A stretch of 64,000 nt of DNA, taken from positions 576,424-640,423 of the forward strand of contig NZ_KE159646.1 in NCBI RefSeq assembly GCF_000403355.2, in the 5' to 3' direction. Under the pieces are notes generated by a model that worked only from the letters and a program-made list of their open reading frames with translations, did not search any database and was not told where the DNA came from. Position numbers and translations under genes: made by a program. Of the stretch, positions 51,250 through 59,884 are shown one piece after another. The DNA comes from Adlercreutzia caecimuris B7. Lineage in GTDB: Bacteria > Actinomycetota > Coriobacteriia > Coriobacteriales > Eggerthellaceae. The stretch's first letter is position 1. Every line of letters starts with the position of its first letter.

Positions 51250-52179
51250 CTACAGCATGAGGGCGGCGGAGTAGAAGGCGCCGAGCACGACGTTCAGGCT
51301 GCTGATCTGCGCCATGGCCCCGATGCGGGACACAGGCGCGAGCGGATTCTTCCACAGCGCCGCCGCGAGGGGATAGGCGGCAAGCACCATGAAGACCATG
51401 ATCGCGAAACCGGCGGGGAACCACAGGCGCACGACGAGCACGATGCTCGCAATCCAGGCGATCATGAGGCCGTGGTAGAGCGAGCGAGCACGACGGCGGC
51501 CGAGCAGGACGGGCAGGGTGCGCCGTTTCGCCTCCTCGTCTTTCTCGATATCGCAGGTGTTGTTGGTCATCATGATAAGCCCGACCCCGATGATAGTGGG
51601 CAGCGCCCATACGAGCACGACGAGATTGAGGGAGCCGGCGAGTACCTGGTAGCAGGCGAGGGGAATGAGCCCTCCCATGACCAGGCCGCTCACGATCTCG
51701 CCAATGGGCAGGTAGGACAGCGGCGTCTTGCCGCCCGAGTAGGCAACGACGGCGACAGCTCCGATGAGAGCGATGATAAGCGGGATGGGGCCGGCCCGGT
51801 AGATGACGATAAGGCCGAGCAGGAAGGCCGCCACCAGAAATCCGATGGCGAGCCAGAGAACGGAGCGCGGCCTCACGGCATTGTAGACAAGCACCGCATC
51901 GGTGACCTCCACGTTGTCGTCTGCCGAGTCAGCACCCTTGACGAAATCGAAGTAATCGTTGAACGTGTTGACCGACGATTGCATGAGGATGCAGATGACC
52001 AGCAGCAGCACGGCCATGGTAGGGGAGAAGCCCCCGGCGGTGGTTGCAGCGAGGCCGACGGCGATCAAGACCGGCATGATGGAAGCCGGCCAGGTATGGG
52101 GTGCTGCGAGCTGCAGCGCGAGGGTGGGGGAGAGCGGTGTCGCCTCTCCCCTCTTGTCAGATTCGGTATCGGTACACAT
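51250..52179 (-). CDS. menA: 1,4-dihydroxy-2-naphthoate polyprenyltransferase
   Basis: Prenylates DHNA to demethylmenaquinone in the membrane. 309 residues, about eight to nine hydrophobic segments of the UbiA family. Both Asp-rich sites are seen: NTFNDYFDFVKG and NTCDIEKDEEAKRRTLP; the APHTWPASIMPV start is typical of MenA. ATG at 52179 is preferred because GAGGAAAAC lies 9 bases ahead; the upstream ATG at 52194 has no ribosome-binding site. Supplies the quinone that would feed the exported flavoproteins. Confidence 0.92.
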   Translation of the reverse strand: MCTDTESDKRGEATPLSPTLALQLAAPHTWPASIMPVLIAVGLAATTAGGFSPTMAVLLLVICILMQSSVNTFNDYFDFVKGADSADDNVEVTDAVLVYNAVRPRSVLWLAIGFLVAAFLLGLIVIYRAGPIPLIIALIGAVAVVAYSGGKTPLSYLPIGEIVSGLVMGGLIPLACYQVLAGSLNLVVLVWALPTIIGVGLIMMTNNTCDIEKDEEAKRRTLPVLLGRRRARSLYHGLMIAWIASIVLVVRLWFPAGFAIMVFMVLAAYPLAAALWKNPLAPVSRIGAMAQISSLNVVLGAFYSAALML

Positions 52180-52214
52180 GTTCGTTTTCCTCATAGAACG
52201 ATTCGATTGGCACC

Positions 52215-52220
52215 ATTATA
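52215..52220 (-). promoter_or_regulatory. menA -10 box
   Basis: Perfect TATAAT on the minus strand about 36 bases before the menA start codon. No matching -35 box; the preceding bases form the terminator hairpin of the upstream gene. Confidence 0.55.
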
Positions 52221-52223
52221 AGA

Positions 52224-52251
52224 GAAGGCATCCGACAAGCCGGATGCCTTC
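52224..52251. terminator. Hairpin between the lipoprotein gene and menA
   Basis: GAAGGCATCCG (52224-52234) pairs with CGGATGCCTTC (52241-52251) around a 6-base loop, between the end of the lipoprotein gene and the menA promoter on the same strand. Confidence 0.7.
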
Positions 52252-52275
52252 GTTGCCACAGGATTCGTCTACGCG

Positions 52276-52872
52276 CTAATTGGTCATGAGCGCCGCTGCA
52301 ATATCGCCGGAGGTCGACGAGGCGGCTTCCCAAGTGTTGTCTACCTTGGTGTACTTGATCGTCACCGGCTCGGTGGGCTTCAACTCGACGCCGTTGAGAG
52401 ACTGGATCACGATCTCGCCGATCTTCTTGTTGATATCGTCGTTGGACATGCCCGCGATTTCCTCGGGATTGGCGGTGATGGCATCCACTGCCTCCTGGAG
52501 CGCCTTCTGGTACCCTGAATAGCTTTTGCAGGTGAGCGTCAGCTGGGCCTGGGCCGTCTCTCCGTCGACAGTCACCGAGTCGATAGTGTAGTCGAATCCC
52601 TCGAGATAGGAGCGCATGAACTCCATGCCGTCGATGCCGTAGAGCGACAGGCGGCTCATGTCGACTGCTTCGGAAATCTCGTTGACGAACTTCTCATCGA
52701 GATTCTTGATACTGTCCAGCTCCGAGGCCAGCGATGAGCGAACCAGTTCCTCATCGGATTGCTGGGAAGAGCTGCATCCTGCAAGAGACAGAAGCCCGAC
52801 GCCGAGCAGCGCCGCAAAAACAGCGTAGGCGACCCGAGTAAGGGTATGTGATTTTAACTTTACATAATCCAT
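52276..52872 (-). CDS. Predicted lipoprotein, unknown function
   Basis: 198 residues. N-terminal signal with a hydrophobic core and lipobox LAGC followed by SSSQQSDEE; the mature part is acidic and helical with an ELVRSSLASELDSI start, resembling DUF5105-type lipoproteins of Gram-positive bacteria, but assignment is uncertain. The ATG at 52872 starts just before the basic region of the signal. Last chromosomal gene seen before the conjugative element. Confidence 0.75.
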   Translation of the reverse strand: MDYVKLKSHTLTRVAYAVFAALLGVGLLSLAGCSSSQQSDEELVRSSLASELDSIKNLDEKFVNEISEAVDMSRLSLYGIDGMEFMRSYLEGFDYTIDSVTVDGETAQAQLTLTCKSYSGYQKALQEAVDAITANPEEIAGMSNDDINKKIGEIVIQSLNGVELKPTEPVTIKYTKVDNTWEAASSTSGDIAAALMTN

Positions 52873-53258
52873 AACATGCAAACCTGCCCTTCTATTTCCG
52901 TGAGGTGCGGATCCTGCAGTAGCACTGTTGTACATCAATTTCTACACCTAAATCGTTTTCGTCCAAATGTGCGTCTTATTCATTCTAGCAGTCTTCAAAA
53001 TACGACGCTTTCGTTTTGGCTCGCGCAGTGGTTAAACCATGCAAATTGCAGAGCTGCGACTACGACAAAAAGAGCGCAAAATGCTCTGACGCGATGCGCT
53101 CAGCCGGGAATTGCGAATTGGGCTAATCTGAAGCGCCTCAGCCCCTCGTTGCTGAAGCAAGCGCAAGCGGAGGGCCGAAACATCGAACGGCCGCATATGA
53201 GCTTTGATATGAAAGCTACGGCCCATAGATTCCTTTTAAGGAGAAAGGAAGGTGCTGC
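52873..53258. other. Gap containing the chromosome/ICE junction
   Basis: 386 bases, visibly more AT-rich than the chromosome. The left part holds the lipoprotein promoter; a small AGAGC/GCTCT hairpin lies at 53071-53087. The ICE left end is expected between about 52967 and 53258, but no direct repeat or tRNA end could be identified without the other junction. Confidence 0.4.
52939..52966 (-). promoter_or_regulatory. Predicted lipoprotein-gene promoter
   Basis: Minus-strand TTGGAC (52966-52961), 16-base spacer, TAGAAA (52944-52939), about 65 bases before the start codon. Confidence 0.5.
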
Positions 53259-53708
53259 ATGAAAGAATACATTGACTCCTCGCCGCCCACAACCCATGCT
53301 GCTATTGCTCCGTACAAAGAGGACATGGAGCAAGCTCGGGGCGGTGCGTCTAATGCACCTGGCTTTCTGATAGGCGGATTCGGCCTCATACCTCAGGCCG
53401 TAACCTCTAATCCTGATATCTCCCTGCCAGCGAAAGCGCTCTACGCCTATGTAGCATCGAAGGCCGAGTCTTCTGAGCGTGTGGATATATCCTACGACGA
53501 CATTCTTTCGGATCTCCATACGACGCGCCGAACGCTGAAGCGCCTCTGCCGCGAGCTTCTCAGCGCCGGGCTTATGCGAGCTTACATTCGGCGCGACGCT
53601 ATTGCGGTCGGCGTGCGAGATCTCCCTTACGGGATCGTGCGATTCTGGATCCCAAGAGGACCAATCCCGGCAGATAGACGTCGAGGAGGTGCCCTCTATG
53701 TCCTCTAA
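53259..53708 (+). CDS. ICE winged-helix protein, possible regulator
   Basis: 149 residues; AAGGAGAAAGGAAGG lies upstream of the ATG. The middle region (GFGLIPQAVTSNPDISLPAKALYAYVASKAE, then an HTH) aligns with the N-terminal part of the next protein, so the two are paralogues. No C-terminal replication domain is present. It overlaps the next gene by 11 bases. Probably a DNA-binding regulator or accessory initiator of the element; function not proven. Confidence 0.7.
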   Translation: MKEYIDSSPPTTHAAIAPYKEDMEQARGGASNAPGFLIGGFGLIPQAVTSNPDISLPAKALYAYVASKAESSERVDISYDDILSDLHTTRRTLKRLCRELLSAGLMRAYIRRDAIAVGVRDLPYGIVRFWIPRGPIPADRRRGGALYVL

Positions 53709-55068
53709 CACGGCGAGGGATAAAGAGGATGAGAACATTCTCGCATCTCCAGCGCAGGATGTTATGAGCTTGGGCTACGGCCTCTGCCCTCAAATGGTAT
53801 TTCGAGACGCCCGGCTTGAGCCAGGCGCAAAGGCAATATACGGATATCTCGCATCCTTCGCAGGCGCCGGAATGACCGCATTCCCCTCGCAGCGCCTCAT
53901 GCTCGAAGAGCTCAAGATGAGCCGACCCACGTATTCGAAACATTTGAAGCAACTTCAGGCATATGGATACGTGAAGGTCGAGCGCAGGAAGAACTCGCGC
54001 AACGAGTACATGTCGAACGTTTACGAGCTGGTACGTGAGCCAATGATCGACGATGAGCGAATGGAGGCCTACCGAGAGCTCCGCATACGATCTTTAGAAG
54101 CATCGAGGCTTGCAAGGAGAGAGCGCAACGTTTCTCGCGATGAGGCTCGAATAGACGAGATAGCTTCGATCCTTGGCAGCCGGGAGCTTGCCGAGCGAGC
54201 GATGCAGGCAGTTTTCAGCGATCTAGATCCGGCTGGAAAACCCCCACTGTCAAATTATTTTACAGTGGAAGAAAATCCCAGTTCGGAGCCAGTGTCAAAT
54301 AATTTTACAGTGGATACGCCAGTGTCAAATATTTTTACAGAGCCAGTGTCAAAAAACTTTACACTGGCTAATAGTGTTAATAGTATCAAGGGAAAAGTAA
54401 CAACCTACCAACCAACCAGGGACGGTTCTCAGGTTGAAGAACCGAGCGAGGCGAAGATCGAGGCTGGCGGGAAGGGATCGAAAGGAACCGACGATCCCCC
54501 CGAGTCTCTTCGCGCTCTGCTCGGGATAAGCATGAAGCCGGTGGCCCCAAGGCGCATGGAGGCTGTGCGCAGGGCTTACGAGCAGCGAATAGCCGAAGGT
54601 TACAGCGAGTCGGATATCGAACGCTCCTACGAGGCCTACCGAGCGGCCTACCTCTCAGAGCACAAAACCCTCAAGCAGGCCAAGCAGCTCGACCGGTGGC
54701 TGGTCGACGGAGACGGGATCATATCGTACGCAGCTATAGTCGGCGTCGGTCCGAAATACCGCTCCGGCGCAGACCCGGACGCCGACGCCTCGACGCCGGT
54801 GAACAACGCGGAGCGCCGCGCCCTTGCGCGGGCAAGTACCGAGGATCTTCAGGAGGCGCTCGCGCGGGCAGACTCGGCATTCAGGGCCCTCCTCGTAAAC
54901 CTTGAGCAAGCAAAGAGATCAAAGGACTGGGGTCTCGCGGGCGACCTTACCGACCAGGCCTGCGTATACCTGACGAGGCATCGGAGACAGGCGGTCGGCG
55001 AGTATCTCAAATCGCTGAGGGCGAGAGCGCGCGAAAATGTGCGCGATAGGGAAGGAGCTGGGAAATGA
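53698..55068 (+). CDS. ICE replication initiator with iteron-like repeats inside the gene
   Basis: 456 residues from the ATG at 53698 (GAGGAGG 8 bases upstream). N-terminal winged helix (about 25-115: YGLCPQMVF, GAKAIYGYLASFAG, MSRPTYSKHLKQL) of the type found in plasmid and phage initiators. Residues about 180-225 contain four short repeats of PVSNNFTV type, encoded by 25-bp dyad repeats at 54244-54367. A charged C-terminal helical part (about 270-456) follows. The layout, with repeats inside the initiator gene and an AT-rich stretch after them, recalls lambda O and Firmicute phage initiators. The end overlaps the next gene (ATGA). Confidence 0.72.
   Translation: MSSNTARDKEDENILASPAQDVMSLGYGLCPQMVFRDARLEPGAKAIYGYLASFAGAGMTAFPSQRLMLEELKMSRPTYSKHLKQLQAYGYVKVERRKNSRNEYMSNVYELVREPMIDDERMEAYRELRIRSLEASRLARRERNVSRDEARIDEIASILGSRELAERAMQAVFSDLDPAGKPPLSNYFTVEENPSSEPVSNNFTVDTPVSNIFTEPVSKNFTLANSVNSIKGKVTTYQPTRDGSQVEEPSEAKIEAGGKGSKGTDDPPESLRALLGISMKPVAPRRMEAVRRAYEQRIAEGYSESDIERSYEAYRAAYLSEHKTLKQAKQLDRWLVDGDGIISYAAIVGVGPKYRSGADPDADASTPVNNAERRALARASTEDLQEALARADSAFRALLVNLEQAKRSKDWGLAGDLTDQACVYLTRHRRQAVGEYLKSLRARARENVRDREGAGK
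54244..54367 (+). repeat. Four 25-bp iteron-like dyad repeats (candidate ICE origin)
   Basis: Copies at 54244-54268, 54289-54313, 54319-54343 and 54343-54367. Each follows CCA-n-TGT-n-AAAT...ACA-n-TGG, i.e. an imperfect palindrome: copy 1 CCACTGTCAAATTATTTT..., copy 4 has perfect 7-bp arms CCAGTGT/ACACTGG. Start-to-start spacings are 45, 30 and 24 bases. An AT-rich stretch (54368-54405) follows. All lie in frame within the initiator gene. Confidence 0.7.
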
Positions 55069-56351
55069 CGATAGGAGATGCCGGGGACGACTTCGCCGAG
55101 CAGGTGCTGCGAACATCCATGGACCTCGCGAAGGACATCCTGCGCTATATCGACGGCCTCGACATGCCCCACAAGAGCTGGGCGGACAAGTACGAGATCG
55201 CCCGGGAAGACGCCTCTCGGGTTGCCGAGGCGGCGTTTGCCGAGGCTGAGGACGAGTTGTCGGAGACGCAGGCAACATGGCTTTGGGCACCGAACGAGAG
55301 AGAGGCAGACGAGCTGTGCGCCAACCTTGAGCGAAAGGGCTACGAGTTCACACGCGCGAAGGCGCGCAAGAGCGACGGTGTTGTGAAGGTCCGCGTCGCC
55401 CACAACAACGGCTGCGTGCCCATCGCCGAGGGAGGGGAGTACGATCCCGTGGATTTCAGCGATTCGGAGACGCTGGCGGTGCTCGATGCCTACTCCTACG
55501 AAAGTTGCAAGGAGTACCTGGGAATACTGGCCGAAGCCGAAGCGCTCAAGAAGGCCCTGGTCGAATCGTCCGAGAACATCGATTACGTGCCCCACTCGCC
55601 GGAAAACTGCGTGTTCACATTCACAACCGTGCCGTGGGATCGAGATGGAAATGTGCTCCTGGACTACCTCGACAGAGCGGGCATCGGCAACGAGAGCTGG
55701 ATATGCGAGATGCCGGCCTCCGAGGCGGGGCTTCCCGGGCCAGACGACGTGCAGGGGATCGCCGTGGAGTTCAACGCGCGCAACGCCCCACACGTCCAAG
55801 CAGCCGTCGATGCCCTTTTGAGAAGCGGCATACGAGGCCTTGATCAGAGCAGATTCCCGCAGTTCGCCAAGGCAATGCGGGAGGCGCAGACGCGCGCATC
55901 GAGCCTGTACGGCCAGGAAGGGCTCGGGTACGAGAGCCTGTCTGTGACCGACGAGACGACTGCGGGAGCCGTGCGGTGCGCGCTCGTCGAAGAAGGCGTT
56001 GCGTGCGCTGCCATCAACCGGGCCGAGGCGGGCAACTGGGAGATCGTCGTCGATCGGGCGGATGCCATCGCATCTCAATGGCGTATAAAGCAACTCGCAA
56101 GAGAGTACGAGGCGCCAGCGAGGCAGGCCAAGAAGGATGCCGAGGCGCTTTCACAATCCGCGCATCGGAGGGAGAAGCCGGACAACGTGGCGGCCCGTAG
56201 GCGATCGAGCAAGTACGCCAAGAAGTCGAAGGACACGCCAAGCCGAGACGAGCTTGCCGCGCGAGAGGGCGCCGAACGCGTAAACCGCGCCCGCAAGCGC
56301 GGGATGGCCATCGACACACCTTCTTTGACGCATAAGAAGCCGTCGCGCTAG
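55065..56351 (+). CDS. ICE protein of unknown function
   Basis: 428 residues, no signal peptide or membrane segment. Acidic N-terminal two-thirds with several helical and alpha/beta stretches (YVPHSPENCVFTF, GNWEIVVDRADAI), and a basic Arg/Lys/Ser-rich tail (about 350-428). No recognised domain. The ATGA overlap with the initiator gene couples their translation, so a role in replication, relaxation or mating-pair formation is likely but unproven. The gap after it (56352-56520) holds no gene. Confidence 0.7.
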   Translation: MTIGDAGDDFAEQVLRTSMDLAKDILRYIDGLDMPHKSWADKYEIAREDASRVAEAAFAEAEDELSETQATWLWAPNEREADELCANLERKGYEFTRAKARKSDGVVKVRVAHNNGCVPIAEGGEYDPVDFSDSETLAVLDAYSYESCKEYLGILAEAEALKKALVESSENIDYVPHSPENCVFTFTTVPWDRDGNVLLDYLDRAGIGNESWICEMPASEAGLPGPDDVQGIAVEFNARNAPHVQAAVDALLRSGIRGLDQSRFPQFAKAMREAQTRASSLYGQEGLGYESLSVTDETTAGAVRCALVEEGVACAAINRAEAGNWEIVVDRADAIASQWRIKQLAREYEAPARQAKKDAEALSQSAHRREKPDNVAARRRSSKYAKKSKDTPSRDELAAREGAERVNRARKRGMAIDTPSLTHKKPSR

Positions 56352-56520
56352 CCGCTAGACTGCTGAGATTTTTTCGACAAAGGGCTTGCGAAAAGTTTAA
56401 TACAGTTCCTAAAGTCTAAGAAAGGCCACGTCAAAGAAGGGAAGGCGTGACTGAGAGAGCGCAAGGCAATCGAACTTCCACCTCGATACCTTGCGGCAAG
56501 GAAGAGACAAAGGAAGACTT

Positions 56521-59388
56521 ATGGAGCGTGCAGGCCGTATTGCGGCTACCGTGCTCACTGTTGCCGCCCTGGGCACGTCCCTCGGCGCAATAGTGGGCTC
56601 GGCGGTTGAGATTTTCCAACACATAGGACTCTCGTCGATAGTCCTGGGCCACGTGGGCGCAGCCGAGATCGTCGAAGCCTGCGAGGGAGTGTCCGCAGGG
56701 CTGATCGCCACGGCTGCTTCCCTCCTACTCGCTCTCTTCTCCTGTGCATGCGGGGCGCATCGCAAGGTGCAGCTGGCGCTTGCCGGCGCATCGCTCGCTA
56801 CCCTCTCGGCCTCGGCGGTCATCCCGGCGGGCGCCGGCTATCTGCTCAAGGGCGGCATCTCGTCCGCCGCATTCCTCATCGTCGCAATCGTGTGCGCCGT
56901 CTTCGCCGCATCGGCGCTCAGCTCGATGTTCAAGGCGAACTACGACACCGGGTCCGAGCACGGCGCCGAGAGGATGGCCGAGGGGGAGGAGCTCAGCTTC
57001 CTCGCAGACACCGAGCACTTCTACAACAACATCGCCTACTCCGAGCATGCCGGCCAGGCGCTCGTGGCGACGACCGAGAAACTCGAAAGCGCGCTGCACG
57101 CCCGAAATCGGAACGACATCACAATCGGCACATCCGGCCTCGGCAAGACGCACCATCGCGTGGAGCCCGAGCTGCTGAACGCGATGGGGGATTTTCCGGT
57201 CCCCGTAATGCCCGGGCATCTGCGCAAGGCGGAGCACGCCATGGAAGCGGCGGACTGCGCGGCCGCAGCGCGGAAGATGTCGCATGCAATGGAACCCGAG
57301 ACGATCGCGAACCGGAAGCGCGCGGGATCCCCGCTCGGTGACGGCTACGACTTCATTGCGACGGATCCTAAGGGCGACACTATGCGAGCCCTCGGCAACT
57401 TCCAGGCGGCCTGCGGCACGGACATCAGGATCTTCGACACTGTGGAGTTCAAGGGCCACGGCTACAACCCGCTCGACGAGCACTACATCCCTCCGCATAA
57501 GACCGATGTGTGCGAAGTGGAGTCAATCCGATGCAGCATCGCACCCCTGGCCCGCTACTCCGACGAAGGGGAGCCTGCCTGGGAGGAGGGCACGCCGCTC
57601 AAGCTTGCGGTGGAGGACGCCGGGTTGGACGAGCCGCCCTGCTCTCTGAAGATCGGCGAGCCGCGGATCTCGGTCGATGCCGAAATGACCTACCGGCAGC
57701 GCCTCGAGAGCTGCGATCTGGGAAATATGGGGGTTAAGGACGACGATATCGACGAAGGCGGGTATCTCGATTGGAAGACCGGCGAGATCACCGGCGCCGG
57801 GTGGTCCGGAAAGAGCGAGTGGGAATCAGTCGCCGTTCTACGTTCAATCGCCTACAAGCAGACCCGGTGCTTCATCGCCATAACCGTGCGCAACGAGCTG
57901 GGACGAGGCGATGCGGCAGACGTGCGCCTCGAAATCGATCTCGATCGGGCGCTCGCGCTCGATCCGGAGAGCATCAGCGCAGAGAGGGGCGGCGCCTCGT
58001 CAGTTTCGGCCGACGCTTCGAAGCCGTCTCATTTGAGGATTGAGATCGAGAAGCTGCCCCACAACGGGATGGCCGTTATCCGCTTCGAAGCGGACATAGA
58101 GTCGTACATCGTCCCCGACGGCGTGGCGCTCACGAAGACCGTCGAGTGCCTCGTTGCGAACCTCAAGCACGCGGACGCGCCGTCAACTAACCAGGACCCG
58201 TTTTGGGAGGAGTGCAAGCGCCTCGCGTTCCTGTCGCTCTGCGCAGCCGCATACGAGTGGTACGCAAACGACGATCGAAACCTCAACACGGTCGCCCGCT
58301 TGCTCAACATGGCCCTGCCCGAGGAGGGCGGAATGGACCAGATGTCGCCGCTCGGATACCTCATGCGCAGGTGGGAGAGGGGCGAGGTGTTCGCCGAAGA
58401 GGACGGCGAGTCAGGTATCACATCGCTGTTCGGAGGCGCGAGGAAGAAGCGGGAGAATTGGAGCGAGGACCCCTCGCGGGTGCCGCACTCCAGGACGAAC
58501 TCGCTAGCCCTGCACTGCTTCTACGCATTCACATCGGGCGCGCCTGAAACCGTGCAGTCGGTGATCATCACCTGCCAAACGGCCTTCGTCTCCCTTCTGG
58601 CCCCGGATGTGAAGAAGATGCTCGCGAGAGACGAGATGAGGCTCACCGAATTCGGCGAGGCGGGACGCCGGCAGGCCATGTACATCGTGACCAAGGACAC
58701 CGACAGTCCCTACGACTTCCTTACGGCGCTCATCGTGTACCAGACGATCGACCTGCTCCTAGACAAGGCCTACCACAACAAGGGGAAGCTCGACCGTCAC
58801 GTGCGATTCTCCCTCGACGAGTTCGCGAACATCGGAAAGATCCCGATCATGACGAGGGCCATGGCGGTGGTGCGAAGCCGGAATATGTCGATATCGCTCT
58901 ACGTGCAGTCGCGCTCTCAGATCGAGGTTGTCTACGGTGAGAAGGAAGCCCAGACGATCATCAACAACTGCACGACGCAGATGTTCCTCGGCGGGCACGA
59001 CGCCAACACGCTCAAGGAATTCTCCGAGACCATAGGCGACGAGACCATCTACTCGCGGATAACCAACCGGTCGTTCAACGGTGGAATGGCCGTAGGGCCT
59101 CAGTCGATCAGCGAGTCGATTCAGGCCACGGGCCGCAAGGTGCGCTCCGCCGCGCAGCTCCGCCAGATGGAGAACACGAAGATGCTCGTGTTCATCCAGG
59201 GGGCCCGGGTTATCGAAGACACCAAGTACCCCACGTCGAAGCACCCCTACTACCCCTATGTGTACACGACGCATCCCCGCCCGGAGGACTGCGGTATCGC
59301 ACGCTGCAGAGAGCCTTTCGACCCAGTGGAGTACATCGCCCGAAAGCAGGTCGAGAGAAGCGGGAGAGGCGGGGAGCCATGGAAGTAA
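56521..59388 (+). CDS. Type IV coupling protein (VirD4/TraG) with large inserted domain
   Basis: Couples the relaxosome to the conjugation channel. 955 residues; AAGGAAG precedes the ATG. About four membrane segments within residues 1-130. Walker A is GTSGLGKT (203-210) and Walker B ends in Asp766-Glu767 (FSLDEFANIG). Between YNPLDE (315-320) and the ECLVANL/DPFWEE blocks (542-562) lies an extra segment of about 215 residues, partly beta-rich (RCFIAITVRNELG, HLRIEIEKLPHNG), absent from typical family members. First gene of the transfer module. Confidence 0.92.
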   Translation: MERAGRIAATVLTVAALGTSLGAIVGSAVEIFQHIGLSSIVLGHVGAAEIVEACEGVSAGLIATAASLLLALFSCACGAHRKVQLALAGASLATLSASAVIPAGAGYLLKGGISSAAFLIVAIVCAVFAASALSSMFKANYDTGSEHGAERMAEGEELSFLADTEHFYNNIAYSEHAGQALVATTEKLESALHARNRNDITIGTSGLGKTHHRVEPELLNAMGDFPVPVMPGHLRKAEHAMEAADCAAAARKMSHAMEPETIANRKRAGSPLGDGYDFIATDPKGDTMRALGNFQAACGTDIRIFDTVEFKGHGYNPLDEHYIPPHKTDVCEVESIRCSIAPLARYSDEGEPAWEEGTPLKLAVEDAGLDEPPCSLKIGEPRISVDAEMTYRQRLESCDLGNMGVKDDDIDEGGYLDWKTGEITGAGWSGKSEWESVAVLRSIAYKQTRCFIAITVRNELGRGDAADVRLEIDLDRALALDPESISAERGGASSVSADASKPSHLRIEIEKLPHNGMAVIRFEADIESYIVPDGVALTKTVECLVANLKHADAPSTNQDPFWEECKRLAFLSLCAAAYEWYANDDRNLNTVARLLNMALPEEGGMDQMSPLGYLMRRWERGEVFAEEDGESGITSLFGGARKKRENWSEDPSRVPHSRTNSLALHCFYAFTSGAPETVQSVIITCQTAFVSLLAPDVKKMLARDEMRLTEFGEAGRRQAMYIVTKDTDSPYDFLTALIVYQTIDLLLDKAYHNKGKLDRHVRFSLDEFANIGKIPIMTRAMAVVRSRNMSISLYVQSRSQIEVVYGEKEAQTIINNCTTQMFLGGHDANTLKEFSETIGDETIYSRITNRSFNGGMAVGPQSISESIQATGRKVRSAAQLRQMENTKMLVFIQGARVIEDTKYPTSKHPYYPYVYTTHPRPEDCGIARCREPFDPVEYIARKQVERSGRGGEPWK

Positions 59389-59662
59389 AGCACGATGGGA
59401 GCCGCGCTCCGCCCTAGAAAGGGGGGAGGCGGCGGCCGAACGCGCCCGCGGCGGTGTTCCACGACCGCATCATCTGATGCCGAGGCCACGCATCGCGTCA
59501 GCCGCACACCCCTAGTCGGAAGAGACAACTGAGACCCAGGAGACCGCATGCGGCCGGTCTGAGCCGGTTGTTCTCTGGCCCTTGGGGCCGCAAATCATTC
59601 TACACCAAATGGGCGCCGGCTCGCCGCCGGCGATACCAATAAGTTACGCATAGGAGATAACA
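59389..59662. other. Non-coding stretch between VirD4 and Maff2 genes
   Basis: 274 bases with several short GC hairpins (for example GCGCCGGC/CGCCGGCG near 59608). A 45-codon frame starting at 59395 is open but has only a weak GGAAG site and no recognised product; it is not called a gene. Confidence 0.4.
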
Positions 59663-59881
59663 ATGCCCAACGAAGCAAAAGGAGCAATCGTCTTCGTGCT
59701 CGGCGTGCTGTCGGGCCTCGCATTCGTGTTCGCGCTCGTCATGTGGGGTATCAACAAGTTCGGAGACCAGCAGGGCGGTCTTGCCGAGAAGTCGATGATG
59801 GGCGGTATTTCGGCGGGAGTCGCGTTCGCGGCGGCCGCGGTCATGGTGCAGGGCATCGATATGAACTACACGGGTGCATAG
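59663..59881 (+). CDS. Maff2/TrbC-like small membrane protein of the conjugation system
   Basis: 72 residues with two hydrophobic segments (about 8-28 and 47-63) separated by a short loop with GDQQGGLAEKSMMGGIS, the pattern of Maff2-type proteins that follow VirD4 in Tn1549-like elements. Possibly the pilin-like subunit. AGGAG lies ahead of the ATG; PrgI follows 3 bases later. Confidence 0.75.
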   Translation: MPNEAKGAIVFVLGVLSGLAFVFALVMWGINKFGDQQGGLAEKSMMGGISAGVAFAAAAVMVQGIDMNYTGA

Positions 59882-59884
59882 GCC

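Noticed and set aside
52180-52194. Upstream ATG for menA at 52194
   Set aside because: No ribosome-binding site precedes it, while GAGGAAAAC is well placed for the ATG at 52179.
52876-53262. A 128-codon plus-strand frame at the ICE edge
   Set aside because: No ribosome-binding site, low-complexity composition, and it overlaps the lipoprotein promoter.
54244-54367. The four repeats considered as a CRISPR array
   Set aside because: Copies are diverged, spacing is 24-45 bases with almost no spacer between copies 3 and 4, they lie in a coding frame, and no cas genes are present.
59395-59532. A 45-codon Gly/Arg-rich frame after the coupling-protein gene
   Set aside because: Weak ribosome-binding site and no recognisable product; noted in the intergenic entry only.
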